DNA of 64,000 bases from Pachypanchax playfairii (Eukaryota > Chordata > Actinopteri > Cyprinodontiformes > Aplocheilidae): contig SSNP01000067.1 in the NCBI GenBank assembly GCA_006937955.1, forward strand, positions 2,175,275 to 2,239,274, given 5' to 3'. This document shows, piece after piece, positions 36,901 through 49,517 of the stretch (positions within the stretch are counted from its first letter, which is position 1; each line of letters starts with the position of its first letter). A program made the translations under genes and the position numbers. The notes beneath the pieces were generated by a model. That model saw only the letters and a list, made by a program, of their open reading frames with translations. It was not told the DNA's origin and did not search any database.

Positions 36901-39900
36901 TCTTTAACGTGCTCAGTCAGATTTTTTTTTTTAATCTGCACAGCATAGTATTTGGATACATTTAATAGCAGTTTAGCTTCTTATTTCTTCTTCACATTAA
37001 AATATTTCATAAATTAGTTTTTATAACTGTTAATTGAAAGAATCATTACCTGGATCCTTAAATTGGTTGAAATATTATATTTAAATGTTTTTGTATTAAT
37101 AGATTAATATTTGTGCTGCACTTATATATTCTGTTAACTATATTTCCCATTTGTTACATTTTATTGTCATTTTTATTAAATTTTTTATCTTTTCATATTC
37201 ACACAAATGAAACAAAACAACTAAAAAGTTATACTTTTTTTCTTTGGAGCAACAGTAATTGTTGTATGTTTTAGTTTTTTCAGTTAGTGCATCTATTAAA
37301 CTGTTGACTGAACATTTAGAAACTTGGAGTCGAGTAAAGTTTTAACAGTCTGACTCGTTCTTTTAGGAGCTGTTGCCTCCATGTTCTGGGTCGATGCCGA
37401 GCTCGGCAGTGACATCTATTTGGACGGTAAGAATTTAATGTTAAGTTTGGTGAGATTAGTGTTATTCCTGAATTGAGAGGTTTATTTATATTTTTATTCC
37501 CTGTTCAGTGCAGTTTTAAAGAGGCCCTTCCAATTAAAACCGTTTTTTCTGAGGTTTCTGTTGAATATTTTAGCTCCACAGGCGTTCTTACCTTCATAGT
37601 GGGGGTGAAAACAGGTCAACAACTTCTCTTTCAGTTTTAATCTCTCAAACTACGCAGGTGACGATAAAACCCGAATTCTCCCGAGTCCGAACGGTATTCA
37701 TCAGCTCCCGCAGTTGAAACCACGCCTGCATGCTGCTGGCTAAAAGCTGTTAGCATAAGACGTAACAAACAGGAAGATACGACGTCTGACGTTGCCATGT
37801 GCAGCAGGGCAGGAAACAGTATATCTTGCTCTAATAGGCTAATTTGTTACTCAATCAGAGTCCAGCAAATTCGAATAATGAATATGAACGAGCTGCTGCT
37901 CGAGGCCTGACGGAAGGAACCGGAACCACCTGAATTTTAACGCAGACAGATTGAAAGGTCTGTTAATCAGTGTTTCCTGACGTTTTATAGATATAAAATG
38001 TTTCATATTACTGGTTAATACTTAAGAAATAACCACAAAGTCCTGAAATTTGTATGAAATGGACTCTTTAAGAAGATTCCACATCCTGTCTTGTTTATAG
38101 CAGGGTGTGTGTGTGCGCGCGCTCCTCACACCAAATACTCAGCTGTTTTTTCTGTTATGACAGGCTAGTTTACCAAAAGTGCCGGTCAAAGAAAAAATGT
38201 CCCAGACAAACACGACCGATCACCAAAAGGCAGCTTCAGTTCAGAGTAGAACAAACAAGGTGTTGCACTTTTTTTTCCATCTTTCATCCTGTTTTTCTTT
38301 TTTTTCCTGTTTCAGGCATCGTGACTGTCATTGATGCAAAGTTTGGGCTGCAGGTATGTTCCCAAATTCTTCTAAAGCTTGTTAATGGAAACATTAGTCC
38401 AAGTAAATAAACGGATCTGCAGTCTGACTTTTCAGACCATCCAGCTTCTAAAATTCAGAGATTTTTCTGTTCAGTAAATAAACACGTTCCCGTCCTCGTT
38501 GTGCCTCTTTGAGCGGATCAGGACGGGTGACATTCAGATAATGGGATCTCGTTTCGGTCTGTCGCTCTGAGATATTTTTTCATGGCGGTTCTGTCCTCAG
38601 AGGGAAAGAAGGAGCAGATAAAACTCATCTCCACGCGGTAATTGATATCAGAAAAGGGACCGCGGTAATGGGTCTGTCATGTCCACTCACCTGCCTCCTA
38701 AAATACATCAGTCCAAAAATATTTAATCTTCTTGTAAACCGGATATGAAGCTGTGATGATGCAGACTGTTGCAGGTGAGAACATGAGCTCAGAACACGGA
38801 CAGAAAGTCAAAACAGGTTGTCTCCGTGTGGACAGTCGCCTGAGAACCAGTTCAAACATCTGTAGTTATTTTGTGCTTTTATTTGTAACCTTTGTCTGTT
38901 TATTTATTTATTCAGCAACTAAAAGAAGAAAAAGCCGATGACCTTGTCAATGAAGCAGCCAGGTATGACTTATGCATTAAAAAAGAATTTCTCCTAACTT
39001 GGTCCGTCTCTCTCCCAGCAGATGTTTTACAGATCGAAAACAAAACAAAAGACTTGTTTTCTGACCTTTTGCATTCTTTGACTTTGTTTGTCTTTTCACC
39101 TCTTTGCTGTGTTCCTCATTGAGACTCGGAGCATGTTTACTTTTATTTATTTAAACATTTAAATCTTCTCAGACAAATCGCTCTCGCTGACCTGACCATA
39201 ATCAATAAGACGGACCTTGTGAGTGAAGAGGAACTGAACCAAGTCAGAGACACTGTCAGGTTAACAACATTATTTTCCAGCCTCTCATTCAGTTAATAGA
39301 AAGGCTGAGTTGTAATTTAGCTTCATTTGATTGTTTTTTTTCTCCCGCCTCAGGTCGATCAACGGACTAGTTAAGATCGTAGAAACCCAGAGGTCGAGGT
39401 GAGTGACGTATCTCCAAACAAATAAGGAAAAATGAGATTAAATAGCTTTTCTGTGGCCCCGGATTCCCGCTGAGCTCCGTGTAACTCCTGCTCAGATCTT
39501 CATATCAAAGATGAAGCAGTTCAGACAAGACGTGCACAAAAACAAACACAAATTACATCTCTCTGAGTAAACATCAAGCCCACATCAGTGTCCAGTTACA
39601 CACAAGTCTTTGACCTTTGACCTCTCCTACCTGACAGGGTGGTAGATATGTGTGTGTGTGTGAGTTCAGAGCAGGGTGAAGAGATGAAAGCGTGTGCAGC
39701 GAGGGGTTAATTCAACACACATTGTCATTTAGTATGAGTCAGTTCACCTGGTTTGAGTTATTGTTAGTCCAAAGCTGAATCTACTTAAACTGAAATAACA
39801 GTGTGTTTGTCTGTGACAGGGTGGATCTGTCTGAAGTGTTAGACCTGCATTCTTTCGACTGCACGGACGGAGAAAAGTGAGTTTCTCACATTTAATTTAT

Positions 39901-42900
39901 CTGAATATTTAATGTCAAGTAAAAATTTGTGTCGAATGCAAACGGGAATAAAATGGATTTAAGAAAGCAGATAGTTAAAAACCAAATATGAACATTTATG
40001 ACCAAATATAACCCAAATAAATCCTCATTATTTAATGTCTGGTGGTATACTTTATGTATTATATGGATATAGTTCATATGAATTCTGATGTAAATGTGAA
40101 GAAACACAAAAAAAAAAACTGAAATCTACCCTGAATCTTCTGAATTTTAATCTTTTTTTTAATCCCCTGACACCCAGTTAGCAGTAAAACTGGTGAGTTA
40201 ATCTTGTTTTTAAAACGTATCATAGAGGAAAGAAACTTCAGCTATTGTCAGTCGTTTCTCGGAGCTGCAGCAGCGGTTTTAGATGCTGCTGTTGAGTTTC
40301 TCTCTAATTAACAGACTCTTTTATCAAACAGCCCCTCGTGTAACACCCCAGGACCATCATCATATTGTATCCCCAGCAGAATCTCCTTCTCATGAATAGA
40401 ACCATGTTCATGTGAATGAAGCGACCTCCGTGTTTAAGCTCTCTTTACGCAGCTCGAGTCAGTGTCTCCTGACCAGCTGCAGAGGATTAGAGCCGTGTGT
40501 GTCCACTGGCTCCCATTGAGTCCCTCTTGTCCCAACAGATAGCTCCTTTCCCAAACCCCCCCTCAAAGTCCCATGTTGGCTGTTTGAAGTGGCCCCCCGC
40601 GGCTCTGCCTGTGTGGTACTAACAGCACACAGGACTCCAGCAGCTGGACACAACATTTAGCCTCCTTGTGAGGTCAGAGACAAGCGGGAGAACAAGGAGA
40701 ACAGTTTGTTTGGGGGGGGGGGATTTAACTGCCTCTGCTGAAGCATTCGCAAGTCCATTTAGAGTCGCCATTAAGCAGCGACACGTCGATGAGCTTAAAT
40801 ACAAAGAAAAGATGTTTTTGGTTCTGCAAACTGAAGCTAAAGGGTTTCCACCGCTAACACAGAACAGCTTCTAGACTGAGATTAGATACTAATTTAGTGG
40901 GAAAAACACTTTTTGACTACAACTTTTCAAGTTCACTCTAAAATTTGAAACAAAGCAGTTGCATTACAGTGCTGGGAAGAAATCACTCTTATTACATCGC
41001 TGAAAATCACAAATTTCCACTCAGAGCCTCGTCAACCCCTCGGTTCACCTCCGTAACTACAAACAACTGTGATCCAGTGTGTCATGTGACCTGTTAGATT
41101 ATAAGTTTCCTTCCCCCTTGTTTTACCCTGAAGTCCAAAAGAAGTCCAAGTAACTTACACGAAAAGATGAGGGATTTTTATTTTTTTAAATAAACAGAAT
41201 CTCTGCTGGATGAAGATCCGTTCTCTTTTCTGGTAAAAGAAATCCAAAATAAAACCATATGACTGTCATTCATCTATAAACTAATGTGGGACTGAAGTTG
41301 GTTTTCTATTTTTTAAAAAGCATATGGACTCTCAGTCATATCAGATTTTAAAATGCAGGGGGAGAATCTTCAACCTGCATTCAGTCGTGTATTAAATGAG
41401 TCTCCAGTCGTTCTAACTTCCTGTTTACTGTTTCACATCATCACGTTTCCAACATTTTACCTTTAAAGAACAAATGCCGTTATTTCAGATTGTTTTTTAC
41501 TTGTTTGTATTTATTTCAACATGTGTAGTTTACTAACTGAAGTAAAGTTAACTACATTTTTTAATCACGTCTGGTTAAAACTAGAGAACAATAAGAGGCG
41601 TGTTATAGTGTCTAATATTATCTGTTATTCTGAAGGTTTGCTGAGAAGCTCCAGCTTGTGAAACTTGGAAGACCTCATCTCGACAAGGTTTGTGTTCTCC
41701 GAACAGTTTCCTCATCTCTTGAGTTTTTTTTTTGCTAATTTATTTCATCACATAGTTTCCTGCATATTGAAAAGAAAAGAGGAGGTAGGGAAGGAGGGAC
41801 GCCCCTCTCCTCTCCTCTCCTCAGGCTAAAAGTTTGCATTCCCCCCAGGCGGCGACACTGTAGTGAAAACTTCCACCCGCTTTGCTTTTTGTTTTCTGAT
41901 CCATTTCAAGCTTTTGATGTTTTCTTGTTACATTACAAACAGATTCACTCTGAGTTGGTTTTCTTTAAGGTTTCAGCTCATTTTCCAGATACACGATGGC
42001 TTTTTGTGAACATCATCAGACCGAGTGACACTCCAACACTCGTATTTTTGACGCTGAGAACTTTTATCACAGGATGAGGACAGATGAGGGTTATTTGTGT
42101 TGGTAAATAACAGCATTGTTGTCTGTTTCCTCTCGGGTTCTCTTTCCCGCATAAAGCTGTGCTGTCCCTCAAACGCCCCCTTACACTCGAACCCCCCTCC
42201 TCCATCATCATCACGTCCCTCTTTTCATGCAAATGAGAATACTGTTTTTCTGTTGTTATACCAAATGACAAGGAAGTGTGTAACCTTAGCACTTCAACAC
42301 ACCTCCTCCATCCCAAATATCTGCAAAGTGCCCTTTTTAATGCTGCGAGGACGTTTTGCAGGAAGACTGCGTGAGAAAAGAGCGAGGGGCAGTTTCAGGG
42401 TTACAGGCGTCATGTGAACTTGTGGTTTTCGCCACCTTCAATGACAAAGCCATCATTCGAAGCGTCAAAAAACACGTCCTTTAGTTCAAGACTTGCAAAA
42501 ACTTTATTTTCTTTAAACTGAAAGCAGAAAAACTATTTTTAAATTAATATTTCAGCATCAGAGTTGAAATGAGAACCAGAAAAGTTGCAAAAAAATTGAT
42601 GCTTTTTTTTATTGTTACACTGTTAGATATGTGCAAGATATTTGTAGAATTTACGTTTGAAAATTATGGAAAATTGTGTTATTTTGTGTGTATTTTCACA
42701 GATTTGTTTTCGAACTGCAATAAATAAAAATTCCCACTTAGCTTGAATGTTTTAAAAAATCCAACTTCTGTATTTTTCACGTCCCCTTTAGAGTATTTTA
42801 ACAGTGACGTTTGAAGTGAATGGAGATCTCTGCGAGGACGCCTTGAACTCCTTCATCCAAGTAAAGACACTCAGATCCTTGACGTGAATTGCTTATTAGC

Positions 42901-43564
42901 TCTTACAGCCATTTGAAAAGTCAACACTTGTTTTCGACTGTTTCAGGATCTGCTTTGGGAGAAGAAGTTCTCGAACAAAGACGGGGAACCCATGACTGTC
43001 ATCCGCTTAAAGGTGCAGCGGAACACAGCAGTTCTTCTGATGATTAACACAGTCTTTCATTATCTTTAGACATTATCAGTTAATGTTTCACTCGTGACGT
43101 GTGTGTGTGTGTGTTTTCAGGGCATAGTGTCATTCGCAGGTAAAGACCACCAAGTGATGCTGCAGGGGGTCCACGAGCTCTACGAGTTTAATGAGACTCC
43201 ACAGCTTTGGGAGGAAACCCCACATATCAATAGACTTGTATTTATAGGTACTCACACACTCACACACACCATAACTGTTTATCTTACAAATCACCGTGTT
43301 GCATATATGTAGTGTTGCGAGTAAATCCCAAAGTTTGGATGGAGATTGAAGTGACGCCTCTCACTTCAGTTGAGTTGGAGAGTGAAAATAAAACACTAAA
43401 CATCCGTGCATCATTTCTGTGTGTGTGTCTGTGCACATTCAGGCTGCTGGGTCATTTACCACATTTGGTTCTGTTTTTATTTTGCAGGTAGGAATCTGGA
43501 TAAGGACCTTCTGCAGAAATGTTTCTTTTCTACTGTGATGCTGAATACAGAAACAAAAAGTTAA
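33925..43564 (+). CDS. zng1: zng1 (cbwd), zinc-regulated GTPase metalloprotein activator
   Basis: Zng1 is a COG0523/CobW-type GTPase that delivers zinc to methionine aminopeptidase METAP1. Fifteen coding exons join to 367 codons plus stop: 33925-34027, 34144-34230, 34502-34598, 34680-34771, 37367-37426, 38316-38353, 38916-38962, 39173-39259, 39354-39398, 39820-39876, 41636-41687, 42792-42860, 42947-43012, 43121-43247, 43488-43564. Residues 8-14 read CPELVPI, the motif that docks on METAP1. Walker A is GYLGAGKT (32-39), the zinc site is CLCC (90-93), ETTGLADP spans 119-126 and the guanine-specificity motif NKTD is 186-189. The CobW C-terminal domain follows (about 255-360). Length is close to other fish orthologues and slightly shorter than human (395). 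All phases agree. The second Met codon (33928) is an alternative start. Poly(A) signals are noted separately. Confidence 0.96.
35030..36130 (-). mobile_element. decayed LINE relic in zng1 intron 5
   Basis: On the minus strand the sequence reads as a degraded non-LTR retrotransposon open frame. A fragment at 35286-35041 contains [18 protein letters not shown] and [13 protein letters not shown], recognisable as a decayed form of the common fish LINE stretch built around LLSLPGKVYSRVLERR and [10 protein letters not shown]. Upstream pieces around 35300-36120 also match that element's layout. Many stops and frameshifts make it a fossil. The clade is not assigned. Confidence 0.65.
37520..38067. mobile_element. 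TTAA-flanked MITE, copy 1 (548 bp), in zng1 intron
   Basis: Both sides are TTAA (37516-37519 and 38068-38071). Ends are AGAGGCCCTTCC and, inverted, AGAGTCCATTTC. No coding frame is present. The sequence is near-identical by eye over its length to 52090-52663 in the same orientation. A TTAA target with short imperfect inverted repeats suggests piggyBac-type mobilisation; that class assignment is inference. Confidence 0.82.
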
Positions 43565-43760
43565 AAGCTGTAAAAAAAAATCGGAAGAATATTTTCAGAC
43601 ACTTTTCTACATCAGTCACGAGTTACATCACTTTAGTTTAAGTTGTGATAACTTGCTTGTTAGAAGAGTGTTATAATGATAAAATATGATTACTATTTAT
43701 ATTTATCCCTAAATAGAATATATGTTTTGACATGATAACATATATATTGCAAATGCTTAG

Positions 43761-43859
43761 AATAAATGGGTGCATTTTATTTTCAGACAGACTTCAGTAC
43801 TTCTGTAAATGTTTCTCTGATTTTTATCAATCCTGTAGCTTTAAATTATTCAAAATAAA
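43761..43859 (+). terminator. zng1: zng1 polyadenylation signals
   Basis: AATAAA occurs at 43761-43766 and again at 43854-43859, about 200 and 290 nt after the zng1 stop codon. The second is followed by a T/G-rich stretch typical of a cleavage region. Which signal is used cannot be told from sequence. Confidence 0.6.
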
Positions 43860-43879
43860 AGTTTGTTCTGAATGTGATT

Positions 43880-44340
43880 TTCTGAGTCTTTTGTTTTAAA
43901 AGGAACATTTAGGAAATAACTGTTAGGAAATGTGGCCTTTTCTATCTGATAACTCCATCAAAACAACAGAAAAGGAAAACTTTTTTTTAAAAAAAAAAAA
44001 AGGTCAAGAGCTTTTATTACAGAACCCATCCTGTAAACCAGCAGTGTTATTTAACAATGCAAATGTCCCAGAATTTAAAGTTGCATTAACGCATATGAGA
44101 CTTTTAAGCACATTTGCTAAAGGGAGTTTAAAATATTTTAATCTTTGGATTGAAAAAGCACTTTTTCAGTTTCAAATCTCAAGAACTCAAAATTAATTAG
44201 GCTGAATTATAACAAACTGCAGTGAGAGACTTTCTAACAAAGGCCTTCCCTGCGCACGACCCACACACGCCCCCCCGCCTCACCTCGCCGTGGCTCCCCG
44301 CAGTGAGGGGCTCTGATAGGTCCGAAGGATTAATGGGACT
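43880..44340. other. zng1-foxd5 intergenic region
   Basis: About 0.5 kb. The first part is AT-rich with an A/T homopolymer at 43981-44001. The last 100 bp is GC-rich and forms the proximal foxd5 promoter. The open frame at 43930-44196 has low-complexity composition and no recognisable domain. Confidence 0.5.
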
Positions 44341-44374
44341 GGCCTGCAGGGCAACAGCCTAAGAAGATATAAAA
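44327..44374 (+). promoter_or_regulatory. foxd5: foxd5 core promoter (TATA box, upstream GGATTA)
   Basis: TATAAAA lies at 44368-44374, 123-129 nt before the ATG, so transcription should start near 44398-44405. GGATTA (an Otx/Goosecoid-type homeodomain core) sits at 44327-44332 beside a GC-rich stretch. The TATA call is strong by sequence and position. The homeodomain site is only a motif match. Confidence 0.65.
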
Positions 44375-44496
44375 CCCCCAGCTCTCGTTCCAGTAAACAG
44401 CAAAGTCATCGTTTGCGCTTTTACGCGTGATAGGTCTTTGCGCCCGCTTTGGCACAGTTGTGTTTTTAGGCGTTTTTGGAAGTTGTTCTTGAGGTC

Positions 44497-45543
44497 ATGA
44501 CTCTGTCCAATGACTCCGAAGCGACACATCAGCCTGGGTTACTTCCAGAGGAGGAGATTGACATAGTTGGCGAAGAAGAGCCTATTTGCTCAAGGTTGTA
44601 TGTGTGCGCTGCTGAGCCCGGATCATCAGCGGAATCTAGTGTCGAATTTGATTCTTCAGAGCCAGAGTCTTCGGGAGAAAGTGAAAGCAGTTTTTGCACC
44701 GATGCTCTAACGTCCAGCAAAACTCAGAGCAGTTCGCTAAAGCCTCCCTACTCTTACATAGCTCTCATCACCATGGCCATCCTGCAGAGTCCGCTGAAGA
44801 AGTTGACGCTGAGTGGCATCTGTGACTTCATCAGCAATAAGTTTCCCTACTACAGAGACAAGTTCCCCGCGTGGCAGAACTCGATCAGACACAACCTTTC
44901 CCTCAACGACTGCTTCGTCAAGATTCCAAGGGAGCCGGGAAATCCAGGCAAAGGTAACTACTGGTCCCTGGATCCTGCTTCGGAGGACATGTTTGAGAAC
45001 GGCAGTTTCCTGCGCAGAAGGAAGCGGTTCAAGCGGAACCAAACTGAGTTCGCTAAAGATGGAGTCATGTTTTATTCCAGCCTGAGCTGCTACCGACCGT
45101 ACGGACAACCGTATGGCGCACAGGGTCAGTTAAACCCCACATCCGCTGCACCCATCTGTTACACGCCACTGCAGGACGGCTTCATGGTGCCGCCCTCCTC
45201 TTACCACTTTCTGCCACACGCTCTGAACAACACAAAGTGCGGTGAACCCAAAGACTGCAGAGCGCAGCCGTGCGCAACAGACCCAAAACCCGGCACGCAG
45301 GCAAAGTGCTCCTTCAGCATTGACAGCATCATGAACAGACCCTCTCCAGTCAGCCCGCAGAACCTCATAAATTCACCGCTCCCCCCTCACTGCGCTCTCG
45401 GATTTAGCCCCCTCGTGTCAAACCCAAATTCCTGTTTGGTGCCGCTCCTGCAGCCTTCAAGGACTCCTTTCCTCCCTCCTCCCGTGCTGAGAGCCGCTCC
45501 TCCAATAAACCATCATCTCATACCCCCGATGATAAGGCAATAA
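44497..45543 (+). CDS. foxd5: foxd5 (FOXD4-type forkhead transcription factor), single exon
   Basis: This is an intronless gene of 348 codons. An acidic N terminus (EEEIDIVGEEE, residues 18-28, then a Ser/Glu-rich stretch) precedes the forkhead domain at about 82-182, which starts KPPYSYIALITMAILQ and carries the recognition-helix sequence WQNSIRHNLSLNDCFVK and RKRFKR. Residues 273-280, FSIDSIMN, form an eh1-like Groucho/TLE-binding motif, followed by a Pro-rich tail. FOXD4/foxd5 proteins keep neural ectoderm immature in early embryos. Placement beside zng1, dock8 and pgm5 matches human FOXD4, so foxd5 is favoured over foxd1, foxd2 or foxd3. The ATG at 44497 is chosen; the same frame stays open upstream without another ATG. 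Confidence 0.92.
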   Translation: MTLSNDSEATHQPGLLPEEEIDIVGEEEPICSRLYVCAAEPGSSAESSVEFDSSEPESSGESESSFCTDALTSSKTQSSSLKPPYSYIALITMAILQSPLKKLTLSGICDFISNKFPYYRDKFPAWQNSIRHNLSLNDCFVKIPREPGNPGKGNYWSLDPASEDMFENGSFLRRRKRFKRNQTEFAKDGVMFYSSLSCYRPYGQPYGAQGQLNPTSAAPICYTPLQDGFMVPPSSYHFLPHALNNTKCGEPKDCRAQPCATDPKPGTQAKCSFSIDSIMNRPSPVSPQNLINSPLPPHCALGFSPLVSNPNSCLVPLLQPSRTPFLPPPVLRAAPPINHHLIPPMIRQ

Positions 45544-45729
45544 GAAACTTTATATGTGGTTGTATCTCATTTCTTACAGAAATACTTGAATTGCATGATA
45601 TTTATGTGCGTTGGCTTTCAAAACCGTATTTAAAGAGAGCAATGTAAATATGATGAGGGGTAATATATTGTGACAGAAACTGTTAGAGCAAAAAGGAAAA
45701 AACTGCTTTGTATTTCTTGATCAAGTGTA

Positions 45730-45911
45730 AATAAATCTTGTGAACAATCTCGAGTTTGTGATTGTATGATATTAGAAATGGTTAAACACTGAATTGTATT
45801 TATAATTGTATAAAGATGTGATAAAGTCTCTTTAAAATGTGTTATGTTTGGTATTTTTTGTATTAAAAAAATCTAAAATGTGGCTGTGTAGACATGTAAT
45901 TGTAAAATAAA
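45730..45911 (+). terminator. foxd5: foxd5 polyadenylation signals
   Basis: AATAAA is present at 45730-45735 and 45906-45911, about 190 and 365 nt after the stop codon, in an AT-rich 3' untranslated region. Both are plausible. Confidence 0.6.
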
Positions 45912-46856
45912 GTCGTTTATTTTATTAAAAACTGAGCAATGTCTGTATTAAAGTGGAAGATGCGTCATAATCACATCCAGATGCAAAACTGAAACTTTTT
46001 AAATTACTCAATTAACAAGAAAAATCGTTTATATTTAATTTCAAATGTTTAAGACAAAATGCGTAAAAAGAATTAGAGGTGTATATGAATGTTTTTTATA
46101 AGATTATATTTTATATTTCACAATGTTTCTGCACACGCGCATTGATTTCCTCTGCTGTATAAAATAAGTGCACTTCTCTCATCATACCTTGGGGTGGCGC
46201 TGTTTGATGCATTTTGGTGCAGATTTTGACCAGATCCAGGGACTGGTCATGATGTTACCGAGTCTGTTTGTAGGATTATAACTTTGCCAAAAATAACCGG
46301 TAGTCACATCATATCATATGTCACATTATAAGCTTGAGTTTTAAGAAAACCAGACTCTTACACTTTGATAAATTCACTCGGATTAGTTTTACTGAAGCTG
46401 ATGTAAAGATCTGCGTTCTGGCCTGATATTCTCTCAGCAGACACAGCCAGTGTAGGGTTGCACCCCGATCCCAACACAATCCCCCCCCCCCCATCTATTT
46501 TTGGTCCCAGGCTCAGCTGATTGTTGCACAAATTCTGTCCCCCCCGATTGTGCGTGTGTGTGCGCGTGTGTGTAGTCAGTTGTTCATCATTAGAAGAAGA
46601 GGGCGTTGTCTAACAGCAGAGGAGTGTTTTGCAAGCTGTTAAAGACTCAGTCAGTCCTGATGCTGATCTCTTGCCTTCAGGTGAAAACTTTTATCACTGG
46701 GAGCTTCCAGACCTGCCTTGTATGAGCGCGAGGAGCCACTTTAACTTTTGGTGGACAAACTTCTGATTTTTTCCATCCTTTATTTTCTCTCTGAAGTCGT
46801 TTTTTTTGGGAGTTAAACCTTCTCTGATCAGCGTTCTCCAACAGATAACAAGGAGG
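45912..46856. promoter_or_regulatory. pgm5: foxd5-pgm5 intergenic region and pgm5 5' region
   Basis: AT-rich at first. From about 46440 it has a C homopolymer (46482-46492) and CTATTTTTGG at 46495-46504, which resembles a MEF2 or one-mismatch CArG box. That would suit a muscle gene, but it is only a motif. A short GT/GC run follows at 46552-46574. The region ends in probable pgm5 5' untranslated sequence. No TATA box is evident. Confidence 0.4.
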
Positions 46857-49481
46857 ATGGAGACGAGCCCCATTCCGGTGGTGACTGTCCAGACCGCCCC
46901 CTTCGAGGACCAGCGGCCCGGGACTAACGGGCTGCGCAGGAAGACGGCCGTGTTCGAGGGGAAGAAGAACTACTTGCAGAACTACATCCAGAGCGTCTTG
47001 TCCTCCATCGACCTGCGCGACCGACAGGGCTGCACCATGGTGGTGGGCAGCGACGGCCGCTACTTCAGCCGGACTGCCATCGAGGTGATAGTTCAGATGG
47101 CAGCTGCCAACGGGGTAAGAAGGTGGAGAGAAACCAGCAGATTGTCACGCATCTGTTCCACTTCATCAAACAGAGTCCTGCTATGAATCCTATTAAAACT
47201 GATTTGTCTTTATGTTCAAACACAGTTAAATCACATTAGATCAAAACAGCCTCTCCTTCATTCTGATTAAAACCAAATATGAGTGTAAATCACAGCACAA
47301 GGACTTTGCTATAGATCAACATTTTGCAAATTCATGTTTCAGTTTGCAACAGCCTGTAACTAACTTCTGAACTGTAAATGTCAGCTCATGGAGGGAGAGG
47401 AAACTCCCCACCTCTCCTTCAATACAAAATGCTTTGCTGTGAGAACTTGCTGATTGGTTTGGACTGTTTCCTAAAGGGAGGTAGACTGAAGGGAATATAA
47501 TTTATTTTGGACATTTTTTTTCTGCTGGCCCCGGCCAAATGTCTCTTAATGTCAGCCTTATCAGCGAATCCATCCATCCTGTTCTGTTTTCCTGTCTATG
47601 TTTCACCACACAGCACACTGCATATTCCACCTCTCTAGAGCCAAACTGTACACACTGGGGATCCCCTGTCACATGTGGCACAGAACCAAAAGGAAAGTGG
47701 CAACCCTTTCCCACCACCCAGTCCCTTATACCTTCCAACCGATGGTGGTCACTAAATAAACACCAAATTATATGTTTCAATTTGCTTTGCACTCAGGAAC
47801 ATCCTGGATTTTAGGAGGATGAATTCCTGTCCGATGAGTACAGTTTTATTCAGAGAAGCTGATAAGCAGGGCAGCTCTAAGATGTTGGAATTAGCATTTT
47901 AAAAGTATTATACAAAGTATAAATAGCTTATATTTAGGAGGAGATCATTTGCTTTTTAAAGCAGTCATTAAATAAACCAACCAACAAAAAAATAATAATA
48001 ATAATTTGAAGTGGTGTCAGTTAAACTGTCGTCTTTAATTTTCAGTTTCTTTAAATATCATATAGTATTTGAATAAATGGATTATATTCACCAACATCTG
48101 TGCTGCGCAGATTGGTCGTCTGGTAATCGGCCACAACGGTCTTCTGTCGACTCCTGCTGTGTCCTGCATCATCAGGAAGGTCAAGGCAATCGGTGGGATC
48201 ATCCTCACGGCGAGCCACAACCCCGGAGGACCGGGTGGAGACTTCGGAATCAAGTTCAATGTTGCAAATGGAGGTGGCTGAGAGATTGTTCTGTCACATT
48301 CGGTCCAGCTCAATTCAATCAAAAGTCTTAAACGTATTAGAATTATTTGGAGGTTTCTGAACGGATTTTCTTGTCTGTTAAGGTCCGTCTCCAGATACAG
48401 TGATGGAGAGGATCTACCAGGTGAGCAGGACACTGGAGGAGTATGCCATCTGCCCTGATCTGCGTATTGACCTCTCCAGACTGGGGAGACAAGAGTTTGA
48501 TCTTGAGAATAAGTTCAAACCCTTCAGAGGTACTACAACATGCATCAGTACATTAAATCTTTTTTATATCAATCCTAAATCATTGCATTAAACATTTAAT
48601 GTTTCTATACATAAAAATAACAGAAAATAGCTTTTTATAGCTCATGTGTTCCTACTGAAAGGTCTTTAGGTCCAGATCCAGTTCTGTAGTACCTTTTGGC
48701 CTGAGTTAGACCTCCATTGTTCCTTTGGAACACCTTTGAGATGAAAGGTGATAAAACAAGAGACAACCCTGTCGTCAGTGGTTTTGATATGTTTTCTTAC
48801 TTTTGCATGTTTCAGTGGAAATCGTTGACTCTGTGGATGTTTATCTACAACTGCTGAGAAACATCTTTGACTTCTCGGCTATTAAAAGTCTCCTCACCGG
48901 ACCAGAACAGTTGAAGATACACATAGACGCCATGAACGGAGGTGACTTCATCACCCATGTTAATAACTTCTAACCTGTTGTTACTGTAAATCAAGAACAT
49001 CTGGTAAAAGCCATCCTCTCCTCTTCTTGGGCTGTGTTAGTGATGGGCCCATATGTACGCAGGATCCTGTGTGATGAGCTGGGAGCTCCTGCTAACTCTG
49101 CTGTCAACTGTGTCCCTCTGGAGGACTTCGGTGGTCGACCTCCTGAGCCAAACCTGACCTACGCCACTTCGCTGGATGATGCCATGAAGGGTGGCGAGTT
49201 TGGCTTTGGAGCTGCGTTTGATGCGGATGGGGTAAGGCAGATGTTCTCCCCCTGCAGTCTCTGTATGTACATTGAGTCAGATTTAATGGAAATCCATTAA
49301 TGTGAGTGTAAACTTTTAGAATTTTTTAGGATAAAAACAAATTAAATTAGGATATTTTCTTGTTGCTATCAAAATCTTTTTTTTTTTTTTGCTGCATTCT
49401 AAAGAATTCAAGGGTTTCATTCGAGCTTGTCTGCAAGGTTGAAATGTTACTAGAAAAAGAAATGTGTTAAAATTGGTTAGT

Positions 49482-49517
<36 letters not shown>

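Noticed and set aside
44737..45108. Minus-strand 123-codon open frame under foxd5
   Set aside because: It is the antisense shadow of the GC-rich forkhead coding region; no domain or expression context.
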